From contig JAFGHJ010000004.1 in NCBI GenBank assembly GCA_016930175.1, positions 116,129 to 180,128 on the forward strand: a stretch of 64,000 nt of DNA. The letters run 5' to 3'. The notes under the pieces were generated by a model. That model ran no database searches, had not been told where the DNA came from, and saw nothing but the letters and a program-made list of their open reading frames with translations. The position numbers and the translations under genes were made by a program. Source of the stretch: Caldifarciminota bacterium (GTDB taxonomy: Bacteria; Hydrothermota; UBA3072). This document shows, piece by piece, positions 9,725-18,391 of the stretch (position 1 is the stretch's first letter; the number at the start of each line of letters is the position of its first letter).

Positions 9725-10426
9725 TTATTTCTCCTTTTTATTTTGTCCGTAGTAGGCATCCGGACCGTGCTTTCTATTATAGTGTTTTTTTAAAATGTAT
9801 TCAGGTAAATCTTTGCACTCCGAATCAAGCTGGTAAGTTCCGAAAGCCATCTCTGACACGATTTCGAGAATATGACTGTTTTCCGCCGCATCTTGAGGTG
9901 TTTTTCCGAATGTGAAAGGTCCGTGTCCTCTAACTAAAACCGCGGGCATCTCAATAGGATTTATATTGGCAAAGCGTTCGATTATTACCGTGGCTGTATT
10001 TTTCTCGTATCCCTCTTCCACTTCTTCTTCTGATATAAATCTTGTAATCGGTATAGCTCCGTTAAAACTATCCGCGTGTGTCGTGCCGAGGCAGGGAATT
10101 TCTTTCCCTGCCTGCGCGAACATTGTGGCATATTTGCTGTGCGTATGTGCTATTCCGCCGATTTCGGGAAATGCTTTATACAGTTTTAGATGGGTTGGGG
10201 TATCCGAAGAAGGATTATGCATACCCTCGACAACATTACCTTCCAGGTCGACTATAACCATGTCGGAAGGGTGCATTCCGTCGTAAGATAAACCACTTGG
10301 CTTAATTACCACTAATCCCTCTTCCCGATCGATTCCGCTGACATTACCCCATGTTGATGTAACAAGTTTATACCTTACTAAATCAAGATTTGCAATGAAT
10401 ACTTTTTCTTTTAAATCGCTCAGCAT
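9725..10426 (-). CDS. araD: L-ribulose-5-phosphate 4-epimerase
   Basis: TWGNVSGID, IKPSGLSYDGMHPSDMVIVDLEGNVVEG, HTHSKYAT, VRGHGPFTFG. Confidence 0.95.
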   Translation of the reverse strand: MLSDLKEKVFIANLDLVRYKLVTSTWGNVSGIDREEGLVVIKPSGLSYDGMHPSDMVIVDLEGNVVEGMHNPSSDTPTHLKLYKAFPEIGGIAHTHSKYATMFAQAGKEIPCLGTTHADSFNGAIPITRFISEEEVEEGYEKNTATVIIERFANINPIEMPAVLVRGHGPFTFGKTPQDAAENSHILEIVSEMAFGTYQLDSECKDLPEYILKKHYNRKHGPDAYYGQNKKEK

Positions 10427-12126
10427 TATTCTTTCTTCCTTTGCTGGTCCCTTATTATGAGTAAATTTTTCATAACATTATGCATTTTTCCGGACCATTG
10501 TTCTGTTCCGAACGCATCGTGTAATTGTTTGTATAACGCGTATAGTTTTTTATAGACTGAATTATTGGCTAAATCTGGTTCGAAGCGCTTTTTTATTCCG
10601 GTTAATTTGTCTTGAGCTTCCTCAATATTTGAAAAACCGCTTATCTCTTTTCCCGCGGCTACGGCGCCGAAGATTGCCGCTCCGAGCGCAGGGGTTTGTT
10701 CGCTCCCGGATATCTCCATCGGGCGTCCTGTGATGTCCGCGTAAACTTGCATTAAGAAAGGGTTTTTAGAAGCCAATCCGCCGCAGTTTACTATTTCTTT
10801 GACGGGGACACCGTATTCTTCTATTCTGTTTATGATTGTTAAAGCTCCGAATGCGGTCGCTTCAATTAAAGCTCTATATATTTCATGAGGTTCGGTATGA
10901 AGAGTTTGCCCCAGGAGCAGTCCCGTGAGGCGTACGTCCACAAGAATAGTACGGTTACCGTTATTCCAATCGAGTGCGAGGAGTCCGTGCTCGCCCGGCT
11001 TTTGCTTTTCTGCTTCGCGTGAGAGATTTTCGAATTTTTCATCTATCGTTTTTCCGTATTTTTCCGGAACCAGATTGCTTAAAAACCATAAGAATATGTC
11101 GCCGACAGCAGATTGTCCCGCTTCGATCCCAAAATAACCCGGCATTACAGAACCGTCCACTATTCCGCATACGCCGGGTATATCGGAAATTTTTTTATTA
11201 TGCGGGGAGACCATTATGTCACAGGTGCTGGTGCCTAGAATTTTTACCAGCGTGCCGGGTTTGACGCCGGCTCCCACAGCGCCCATGTGCGCGTCGAAAG
11301 CTCCGACCGCGATTGCGATTCCTTCCCTTAAACCTAATTCGTTCGCCCACTCTTTTGATAGTTTTCCTGCCAGCTTATCGGATGGGAAGGCTTTTTTATA
11401 TAGTTTGTCCCTTAGGGGAGCGAGAACGGGCGACAGGGCGGACAGGAATTCTTTGTCAGGTAAACCGCCCCAGCTATCATTGTACATAGCCTTATGACCT
11501 GCGGCGCAGATGCTTCTTTTTATTTTTTCCGGTTTTGTTTCACCTGTCAGCACCGCGGGTATCCAGTCGCAGATTTCCACGAAACTTTCTGCCGCATTGA
11601 AAACATCCGGGTCTGTATTATAGCAATGCAACACTTTACTCCAGAACCACTCGGATGAATAAGTGCCGCCGATTTTACTTAAGTATTCCGGACAGATTTT
11701 TTTTGCGAGTTCCGTGATTTGAACGGCTTCCGAGTGTCCCGTATGGTCTTTCCATAGCCATACCATCGAGTTTAAATTGTTTTTAAATTCCGGTAACAAG
11801 CATAAAGGAGTTCCCTCTCCATTAACAGGCATGGGACTGCTTCCTGTTGTGTCTATTCCGATACCAATAATGTTTAAAGGGTCAAACTCAGAATTTTCTT
11901 TTTGTGCTCCGGAAATAGCCTCTGTAATTGTTTCTTTTGTTCCGTCTAAATAATCCTGCGGGTTCTGCCTTGCGAGGTTGGGTTCTTTCGGGTCGAGCAG
12001 GATTCCGTCTCTTCCCGAAGGATAGGGGAAAACGTGACTCGCGAGTTCGGTCCCGTCGTCTAAATCTACAATTAAACTGCGGCAGGAATTGGTTCCGAAA
12101 TCGAGACCTATCGCGAATTTTTTCAT
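10426..12126 (-). CDS. araB: ribulokinase (FGGY kinase)
   Basis: AIGLDFGTNSCRSLIVD, AARQNP, CGGLASKNPFLMQVYADITGRPM FGGY signature. Confidence 0.93.
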   Translation of the reverse strand: MKKFAIGLDFGTNSCRSLIVDLDDGTELASHVFPYPSGRDGILLDPKEPNLARQNPQDYLDGTKETITEAISGAQKENSEFDPLNIIGIGIDTTGSSPMPVNGEGTPLCLLPEFKNNLNSMVWLWKDHTGHSEAVQITELAKKICPEYLSKIGGTYSSEWFWSKVLHCYNTDPDVFNAAESFVEICDWIPAVLTGETKPEKIKRSICAAGHKAMYNDSWGGLPDKEFLSALSPVLAPLRDKLYKKAFPSDKLAGKLSKEWANELGLREGIAIAVGAFDAHMGAVGAGVKPGTLVKILGTSTCDIMVSPHNKKISDIPGVCGIVDGSVMPGYFGIEAGQSAVGDIFLWFLSNLVPEKYGKTIDEKFENLSREAEKQKPGEHGLLALDWNNGNRTILVDVRLTGLLLGQTLHTEPHEIYRALIEATAFGALTIINRIEEYGVPVKEIVNCGGLASKNPFLMQVYADITGRPMEISGSEQTPALGAAIFGAVAAGKEISGFSNIEEAQDKLTGIKKRFEPDLANNSVYKKLYALYKQLHDAFGTEQWSGKMHNVMKNLLIIRDQQRKKE

Positions 12127-13079
12127 TTTTCGCCCTTCATGAATAATTTTCTTCGCATACTTCCTCCGGCTACGGCGACAATTATAACCACTCCCAGAAT
12201 TACCTGCTGCCAGAATGCTGAAACTCCTAAGAGTACCAGCCCATTGTCGAGAACACCCATGATTAGTGCGCCAATCAGAGAACCAAGAACGGAACCTTTA
12301 CCTCCCATAAGGTCAGTTCCTCCGATTACGACGGCTCCTATAACACTTAGTTCATAACCGGTGCCTGTTATGGGTGAGCCCTGAGACAGGCGCGATGCGA
12401 GCATTATTCCAGCCAGACCGCTCAAAAATCCCGTTATGGTATAAACCAGAATTTTTATTTTATTTACGTTTACACCCGACAGCCAGGTTGCCTTTTCGTT
12501 ACCTCCGGAAGCGTAGATATATCTTCCCCAGATGGTCCGGGAGAGGAATAAATATCCCAGTATGTATATTATTATCATTATTATAACAGGAACGGGAATC
12601 CCTATTAGTCGTCCTTCGGCGAGGCAGCCAAAGCATTCAGGGATTCCTGTAATCGGCCAGCCTTTTGTGATTACAAGAGCCAGACCCCTTGCGATGTTCA
12701 TCATTCCGAGAGTTACAATGAAGGGCGGTAAATCCCATTTAACTATAATTATTCCGTTAACAAAACCGAGAAAGGCACCGCAGAGTAAAGCAGTGCCAAT
12801 TCCGGGAGCTAAACCGAATTTATTGATAAATAATGCCGCAAGGACATTTACCAATCCAAGAACAGCTCCGACCGAGAGGTCTATTCCTGCTGTAAGAATA
12901 ACCATGGTCATTCCCACGCTCATGATCGCTATAAAGGAAACCTGTTTCATCACGGTGGATATATTATATATAGATAGAAAGTTGGGAGTGGCAAAAGAAA
13001 GAATTGCACATAATGCCAGGAATGCTACGAATATTCCGAATTCGGTACTTTTTAGAACATCTTTAAAATCCATTTCCAA
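12123..13079 (-). CDS. sugar ABC transporter permease (RbsC family)
   Basis: GMTMVILTAGIDLSVGAVLGLV, GGTDLMGGKGSVLGSLIGALIMGVLDNGL. Confidence 0.93.
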   Translation of the reverse strand: MEMDFKDVLKSTEFGIFVAFLALCAILSFATPNFLSIYNISTVMKQVSFIAIMSVGMTMVILTAGIDLSVGAVLGLVNVLAALFINKFGLAPGIGTALLCGAFLGFVNGIIIVKWDLPPFIVTLGMMNIARGLALVITKGWPITGIPECFGCLAEGRLIGIPVPVIIMIIIYILGYLFLSRTIWGRYIYASGGNEKATWLSGVNVNKIKILVYTITGFLSGLAGIMLASRLSQGSPITGTGYELSVIGAVVIGGTDLMGGKGSVLGSLIGALIMGVLDNGLVLLGVSAFWQQVILGVVIIVAVAGGSMRRKLFMKGEK

Positions 13080-13084
13080 ATCTC

Positions 13085-14590
13085 CTAATTTCTTAGAGCA
13101 GCGAGCCGCATAATTTTTTCCTGGGTCGCGTCTTTTCTTAAAAATTCTCCGGTTATTTTTCCTTCTCTCATTACCAGTATTCTATCGCTTATGTTTATAA
13201 TCTCCGGCAGTTCCGATGAGATTAAAATAATTCCTATTTTTTCTTTTGCCAGGTTGTTTATAAGCGAATATATTTCGTTTTTTGCTCCCACGTCTATTCC
13301 TCGTGTCGGGTCATCTAAAATAAGTATTTTCGGGTTTATAGCGAGCCATTTGGCTATCACTATCTTCTGCTGGTTTCCGCCGCTTAAATTCTGAACTATC
13401 TGTTTGCTGTCGGGTGTTCTTATCTTAAGACGCTTGCAGTATTCATTTGCTATTCTTTGTTCGTCTTTTTGTTTTACCAATCCGTGAGAATTTATATGGG
13501 GTAATTTTGTTATGTTTATATTATCCTTTACCGAGCGGCTCAAAATAAGCCCTTCTGCTCTTCTATCTTCCGGTACGAACCCCATTTTCATTTTTATTGT
13601 TTCGAAAAGAGAATTCACTTTTACTTTATTCCCTTTTATGTAAATTTCACCGCTGTCCGGAGCTTCTATACCGAAAATACCCCTCATCACTTCCGCTCTT
13701 CCCGCGCCGACGAGTCCCGCAAAACCCAATACTTCTCCTTCGTGAAGTTGGAAGTTTATATTTTCATATTTTGATTTTTTTGTCAGGTTCTTTACTTCCA
13801 GAACGATCTTTCCTCTTTTTGCTTCTTTTTTAGGGTAAAAGTCTTTTAGTTCTCTTCCGACCATCATCTGTACTATTTTTCGGGGATTTGTATCCTTTGC
13901 ATTAACGGTATCCACATAATTCCCGTCCCGCAGAACGGTTATCCTATCGGATATCTCGAGAACTTCTTCTATTATATGAGAGATGAAAATTATAGAGACT
14001 TTTTTTTCTTTTAGTTCTCTTATTATCTTAAAAAGAGTTTCTTTTTCCGACTCCGTTAAAGCCGATGTCGGCTCGTCCATAACAATTATTTTGGCGGAAA
14101 AAGAGAGGGATTTTGCTATTTCGACCATCTGCTGTTCCGCTACGCTTAGTTCACTCACAAGAGTTTTCGCACTCTTTTTCATTCCGATTTTTTTTAGAAA
14201 AAGTTCGGATTCTTTGTACAATTTCGGAAAATCTATAAATGCCGAATTTTTACGGGGTGCTCTTCCCATGAAAATATTCTCCGCTATGCTGAGATTCGGT
14301 ATAAGATTGAATTCCTGGTATATTACGCTGATGCCCATATCGAGGGCTTGTTTTGGTTCAGTCATTTCCACTTTTGTGCCGTCCAGTTTTATCGTACCTG
14401 CGTCTTTTTTATAGGCACCTGCAAGAATTTTTAACAGTGTGGATTTACCCGCGCCGTTTTCACCTACAAGAGAGTGAACTTCCCCTTTTTTTAAATTGAA
14501 ATATATATTGTTTAGAGCCTTTACCCCGGGAAAGGTTTTGGATACATTTTCCATCTCTAAAATGTATTTATCTGCGGTTTTCTTTTTCAT
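13085..14590 (-). CDS. sugar ABC transporter ATPase (RbsA/AraG/XylG family, duplicated ATPase)
   Basis: GENGAGKSTLLKILAG, LSVAEQQMVEIAKSLS, LSGGNQQKIVIAKWL, DDPTRGIDVGAK. Confidence 0.95.
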   Translation of the reverse strand: MKKKTADKYILEMENVSKTFPGVKALNNIYFNLKKGEVHSLVGENGAGKSTLLKILAGAYKKDAGTIKLDGTKVEMTEPKQALDMGISVIYQEFNLIPNLSIAENIFMGRAPRKNSAFIDFPKLYKESELFLKKIGMKKSAKTLVSELSVAEQQMVEIAKSLSFSAKIIVMDEPTSALTESEKETLFKIIRELKEKKVSIIFISHIIEEVLEISDRITVLRDGNYVDTVNAKDTNPRKIVQMMVGRELKDFYPKKEAKRGKIVLEVKNLTKKSKYENINFQLHEGEVLGFAGLVGAGRAEVMRGIFGIEAPDSGEIYIKGNKVKVNSLFETIKMKMGFVPEDRRAEGLILSRSVKDNINITKLPHINSHGLVKQKDEQRIANEYCKRLKIRTPDSKQIVQNLSGGNQQKIVIAKWLAINPKILILDDPTRGIDVGAKNEIYSLINNLAKEKIGIILISSELPEIINISDRILVMREGKITGEFLRKDATQEKIMRLAALRN

Positions 14591-14614
14591 CCGGGGTACT
14601 TTTATATATACTTG

Positions 14615-15574
14615 TTATTTCGGAAAGTGTTCGTCTATATTCTCGGGCGTTATGAAAAGTATTCCGGTATCAATGATTTTATCGGCGGCTTCGAACCCTT
14701 CCGGTAGTTGGATTTCTTTGCTATTGTGAATATCATAAAGGACTTTAAGGCTTACATATCCCATCATATAAGGTCTTTGTGCTACTGTTCCCTGAATGTA
14801 TCCCTGTCTTATAAAGTCTAAAGTGATAGGGACTGTATCAAAACCTAATATTTTGACTTCGCCTTTCTTGTCCAGTGCCTTCACCGCCCGGGCAGCTCCG
14901 GGAGCCGCTGGCGCGTTAACCCCTACGAAAGCCAGAAGGTCGGGATGAGACTGAAGGATTGCTTCTGCCTGAGAAAGAGCCAGTGCTTCGTCGTCGTTGT
15001 TAGCCTGCATAGATACTGTCATTAAAGCGGGATACTCGGCAATTGCGTCTTTAAAGCCTTTAATGCGTTCATTGAGATTCATTGCACCCAGTCCTCCAGT
15101 TAGAATTGCTATTTTTCCTTTTGTACCGGCTATCTCTATAAAACGTTCTCCTAATGTTTTTCCCGCCTGGTAATTATCCGTTCCTATATAATAGCTTCGC
15201 AAGCTATTCGGAGAATCCGAATCAAAGGTTATTACCGGGATTTCTTTTTCGGTAGCGCTTTTAATTATAGCCTCAACAGCTTCGGGTTCGTTGGGTGAAA
15301 TTCCTATTCCCGCCACTTTGCTCGAAATAGCTCCTTCTATTATGGATATCTGTAGAGCGCTGCTTCCTGTTGGGGGACCATTGAATATAGCTTTTACTCC
15401 AAGTTCTTTTGCCATAGCATTCATACCTCTTTCTACTTCAACCCAGTAAGGATGTCCGACTGATTTCGGGACGAGTATGAATGTAGGGACTTCTTTCTTT
15501 TCACCGCAGCCTGTATTCATTAACCCTGAAAATATAACAAGCAAACCAAGAAGATATATTAGTAATCTCTTCAT
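14615..15574 (-). CDS. sugar ABC transporter substrate-binding lipoprotein (periplasmic binding protein type 1)
   Basis: LMNTGCGEKKE lipobox; EGAISSKVAGIGISPNEPEAVEAIIK, GVNAPAAPGAARAV. Confidence 0.92.
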   Translation of the reverse strand: MKRLLIYLLGLLVIFSGLMNTGCGEKKEVPTFILVPKSVGHPYWVEVERGMNAMAKELGVKAIFNGPPTGSSALQISIIEGAISSKVAGIGISPNEPEAVEAIIKSATEKEIPVITFDSDSPNSLRSYYIGTDNYQAGKTLGERFIEIAGTKGKIAILTGGLGAMNLNERIKGFKDAIAEYPALMTVSMQANNDDEALALSQAEAILQSHPDLLAFVGVNAPAAPGAARAVKALDKKGEVKILGFDTVPITLDFIRQGYIQGTVAQRPYMMGYVSLKVLYDIHNSKEIQLPEGFEAADKIIDTGILFITPENIDEHFPK

Positions 15575-15628
15575 TTTAGAAACCTCCTTTTTTCTTCAAT
15601 TCTTACACTTTAATGATAATTTCATAGA

Positions 15629-15658
15629 TGTCAATACCGAATTTCCCGTAGGGAAATT
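15629..15658 (-). promoter_or_regulatory. putative -35 (TTGACA, 15629-15634) with adjacent perfect palindrome AATTTCCC-gta-GGGAAATT (15640-15658)
   Basis: 8-bp perfect arms immediately upstream of -35 of the substrate-binding-protein gene. Confidence 0.5.
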
Positions 15659-15744
15659 TAGCTATTACGAGTATAGCATTGTTAGTCTTAAGTGACAATA
15701 AGATTGTGTAAAAAGTTAGTATTGATACGCGACTATATCTGGGG

Positions 15745-15769
15745 TTAGGATTTTGAATTTAGGATTTAG
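15745..15769. repeat. 7-bp-register repeat (TTAGGAT type)
   Basis: ttaggat|tttgaat|ttaggat|ttag. Confidence 0.65.
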
Positions 15770-15795
15770 TAAAAAAATAAAAAATCTCTGTGTTT

Positions 15796-15902
15796 CTCTG
15801 TGTTCTCTGTGGCTAACTTAGTTATCAGTCACTAGTCGCCAGTCATTAGTCAAAAAAATGAAAACATTAAAATTATTTGTGATATTCGTGTAATTTGTTG
15901 TT
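15796..15902. repeat. composite repeat, copy 1 (partner 26279-26384, inverted)
   Basis: Contains 9-bp and 7-bp blocks in the same order as the partner; roughly 90% identical by eye. Confidence 0.85.
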
Positions 15903-15956
15903 GATAAGTTTGTTAGGAGGGTGGGATGTTAGGAGGTTAAAACAAAAAATATTTCG

Positions 15957-16034
15957 TGTCTTTAGTGTGTTTCGTGGTTAAACTTTTTTTCTCTGCGTCC
16001 TCCGCGTCTCTGCGGTGAATTTTTTAGCTCCACG
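15957..16034. repeat. 78-bp inverted repeat, copy 2 (overlaps the 3' end of the HAD gene)
   Basis: Reverse complement of 5416-5493. Confidence 0.95.
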
Positions 16035-16929
16035 GCGGATTCTCGGGAAGAGATGCATCAAATTCATCTATAAGCTCCTGTTCAAAGTCGCCTTTATATT
16101 CTTCATTTAAGAACTTATCGATTCCTTCGTTATAAAATCTTTCCCATGCTTTTTCTTCATCTCCGGGTATTATGGGGTAAAAGAGGGCATTGTTGGCTTT
16201 GGCTGCTTTCATGTCTCCGGGCGCATCGCCAATCATTAATATATGGTCTTCTTCGTATTTGCCGCTTGCCGCCATCTGGAGATGTTCCTTCTTTTTTCCC
16301 ATTTCCTGGCCTGCGATAACGCTCATGCAGCTTGCGATATTATGTTCTTCCCCTTCCCTCTGCAGCGCTTCTGTTGGTGTGGAGGATACAACGATCATAT
16401 CGGCTTTTCCGGTGAGTTTTTCAAGGCATTCCCGTACAAATGGGAAAGGAGGTATGTTTTTTACTATTTCCTTTATACTCCAGTTGACTCTCTCGCTCCA
16501 GGCTAAAGCATGTTCTAATTCTTTTTTCTCTTCGTCGCTTTTTGCCGCGTCAATCGCCATTTTTAGACCTTCGTTGCTCAGAAGACTATTCGGGTTTTCG
16601 ACCCATTTAAAATAGTGGGGATACTGTGGTACTTTGAAATTTCGAGTTTTTACCATAGGATGGCTTGGCAAAAGTTCGCTTATAATGCGTTTAGCTGTAA
16701 TGTGTCTATTCGCTCCTCTCGTCTTCGAGAAAAGGTCCGCAAACTCTTTACACTCTCGTGCTGCGAGTGCTACTCCCTGAAGACCGAAGTAACCGATAAG
16801 CCATGGGCCGAAACATTCCCTCTGTTTAATTCCCATTGTATCGAATACGCAGCCATCGGAATCTATACCTACAAAAAATTTAGTTTTAGGTTTAAATTCA
16901 ATTAATTCTCTTTGAGATTCGCTAATCAT
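16024..16929 (-). CDS. HAD-family hydrolase/phosphatase
   Basis: FVGIDSDGCVFDTMG motif I (DxD), VVSSTP, ILMIGDAPGDMKAA motif IV. Confidence 0.85.
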   Translation of the reverse strand: MISESQRELIEFKPKTKFFVGIDSDGCVFDTMGIKQRECFGPWLIGYFGLQGVALAARECKEFADLFSKTRGANRHITAKRIISELLPSHPMVKTRNFKVPQYPHYFKWVENPNSLLSNEGLKMAIDAAKSDEEKKELEHALAWSERVNWSIKEIVKNIPPFPFVRECLEKLTGKADMIVVSSTPTEALQREGEEHNIASCMSVIAGQEMGKKKEHLQMAASGKYEEDHILMIGDAPGDMKAAKANNALFYPIIPGDEEKAWERFYNEGIDKFLNEEYKGDFEQELIDEFDASLPENPPWS

Positions 16930-16970
16930 ATACTCTCCTTATATTTACATTGTCAATAAGTATGACGAAG

Positions 16971-17040
16971 TTAGGATTTAGGGTTTGGGATTTAGGATTT
17001 AGAGAAAAGGCTGACAGCTGACAGCCGACAGCTGACGGCG
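16971..17040. repeat. 7-bp-register repeats (TTAGGAT block then GCTGACA block)
   Basis: ttaggat|ttagggt|ttgggat|ttaggat|ttag; gctgaca|gctgaca|gccgaca|gctgacg|gcg. Confidence 0.8.
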
Positions 17041-17089
17041 AAAAAAACATTCTTCTGGATTTTCTTTTATATTTTTGCATCTGTCGATA

Positions 17090-18391
17090 TCACCTATATG
17101 CTTCCGGTGTGTATTCGGTGAGTTTCTTATCCGCGAATATCGGTTTGAATCTCGCAAATCTCATGATTCCGTTTTCGAGCGGAATATCTGCCCAATCTCT
17201 ACCGATTAGAGGACGCGCGTAAGATATGAAATCATCAGTTACGTCAATTCGGCTGTCCGAGATCCAGTTTTTCGGAAAAGATCTTTCCGAGTTTGCAACT
17301 TTTTCTAAAGGTACCTTGTCATAATAAACTTCATAGTTACTGCTAACTTTTCTTAATATTGTTGCCATGTAACCCGATTCGCCTTCTGCGGCGATTAAAG
17401 CCGCTTTTTCGCCTACTTTATAGGCTTCTTCGAGGTCAGTATTGGAAGCGTAAACAATCGCGTTTCTCTGGTCGGTTCCGGGCACCTGTCCTCTTGCAAG
17501 ACCGTTGACTGTAAGGCCCACTTTGTTCAAGAAATTCGTTACTATTTGACCCACTGTAATTTCGCTTGATGAATATTCTGTATGGCCGAAAAGGTCTTTT
17601 TTCTCTCCCAGGTTGCCTACAGGGAAACCTTCGCTTACTACAACTATTACTCTTCCATCTTTTTTTAACTGGTCGTTGACATTATCTGCAAGTTCGGAGA
17701 GATTTAGTCCGCTTTCTGTCATATATATTTGGAGAGGGATTTTTCTCTCGGGGTCCGCAAGACGGGCGGCTGCGGGTATAAACCCGATTTTCCTTCCCAT
17801 CGCCTGAACCACGATTACGGGGTCACTTGGAGAAGAACCCATATTTTCCTCGTTTGCATTCTGGATGTAAAGAGCCCAGTATCTTGCCACACTTCCGTAT
17901 CCGGGTGTGTGATCTATTAATTTGAATTCGGAGTCACCTACATCGTTGTCTATTGTCTTAGGTATTCCGGTTGCGACTAAGTCAAGACCTTTTTCTTTTG
18001 AGAGAATACCTACTTTATTAGCCGTATCCATAGAATCGTTGCCGCCTATATAGAAAAAGTATCCGATTTCATGGGCTTTAAAAACTTCTACGATTCGGTC
18101 GAAGTCTTCCTGCTGTCCGGCTTTAAGTTTGTAACGGCAGGTTCCTATTGAACCGGCTGCCGGTGTGTTTTGAAGTAAGTCTATTTCTTTTTGTTTCTGG
18201 GCGCTTAAGTCAAGAAGTTCTTCTTTTAATACTCCTTCTATTCCGTGAAATCCGGCATAAATTTTTCCGAATTTATCCGGCATTTTTTTGCAGGTTTCGA
18301 TAACTCCTCTAAGAGAATTATTTATAACCGGCGTAGGCCCGCCGGACTGTGCTACGACTACATTTTTATTTTCGCTCACTTTCAACCTCAC
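17090..18391 (-). CDS. pfp: 6-phosphofructokinase, PPi-dependent type
   Basis: AQSGGPTPVINNSLRGV; GGNDSMDT (Asp) and IPKTIDNDV (Lys) as expected for PPi-PFK. Confidence 0.87.
   Translation of the reverse strand: MRLKVSENKNVVVAQSGGPTPVINNSLRGVIETCKKMPDKFGKIYAGFHGIEGVLKEELLDLSAQKQKEIDLLQNTPAAGSIGTCRYKLKAGQQEDFDRIVEVFKAHEIGYFFYIGGNDSMDTANKVGILSKEKGLDLVATGIPKTIDNDVGDSEFKLIDHTPGYGSVARYWALYIQNANEENMGSSPSDPVIVVQAMGRKIGFIPAAARLADPERKIPLQIYMTESGLNLSELADNVNDQLKKDGRVIVVVSEGFPVGNLGEKKDLFGHTEYSSSEITVGQIVTNFLNKVGLTVNGLARGQVPGTDQRNAIVYASNTDLEEAYKVGEKAALIAAEGESGYMATILRKVSSNYEVYYDKVPLEKVANSERSFPKNWISDSRIDVTDDFISYARPLIGRDWADIPLENGIMRFARFKPIFADKKLTEYTPEAYR

Noticed and set aside
9448-9915. 155-aa plus-strand ORF antisense to the isomerase/araD
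   Set aside because: Antisense to two well-supported genes, no recognisable protein motifs.
12532-13113. 193-aa plus-strand ORF antisense to the ABC permease
   Set aside because: Mirror of a clear RbsC-family gene; shadow ORF.
5416-16034. Composite transposon bounded by 78-bp inverted repeats
   Set aside because: No transposase, no target duplication seen, and the repeat is itself a member of the spacer families; retained only as an inverted repeat.
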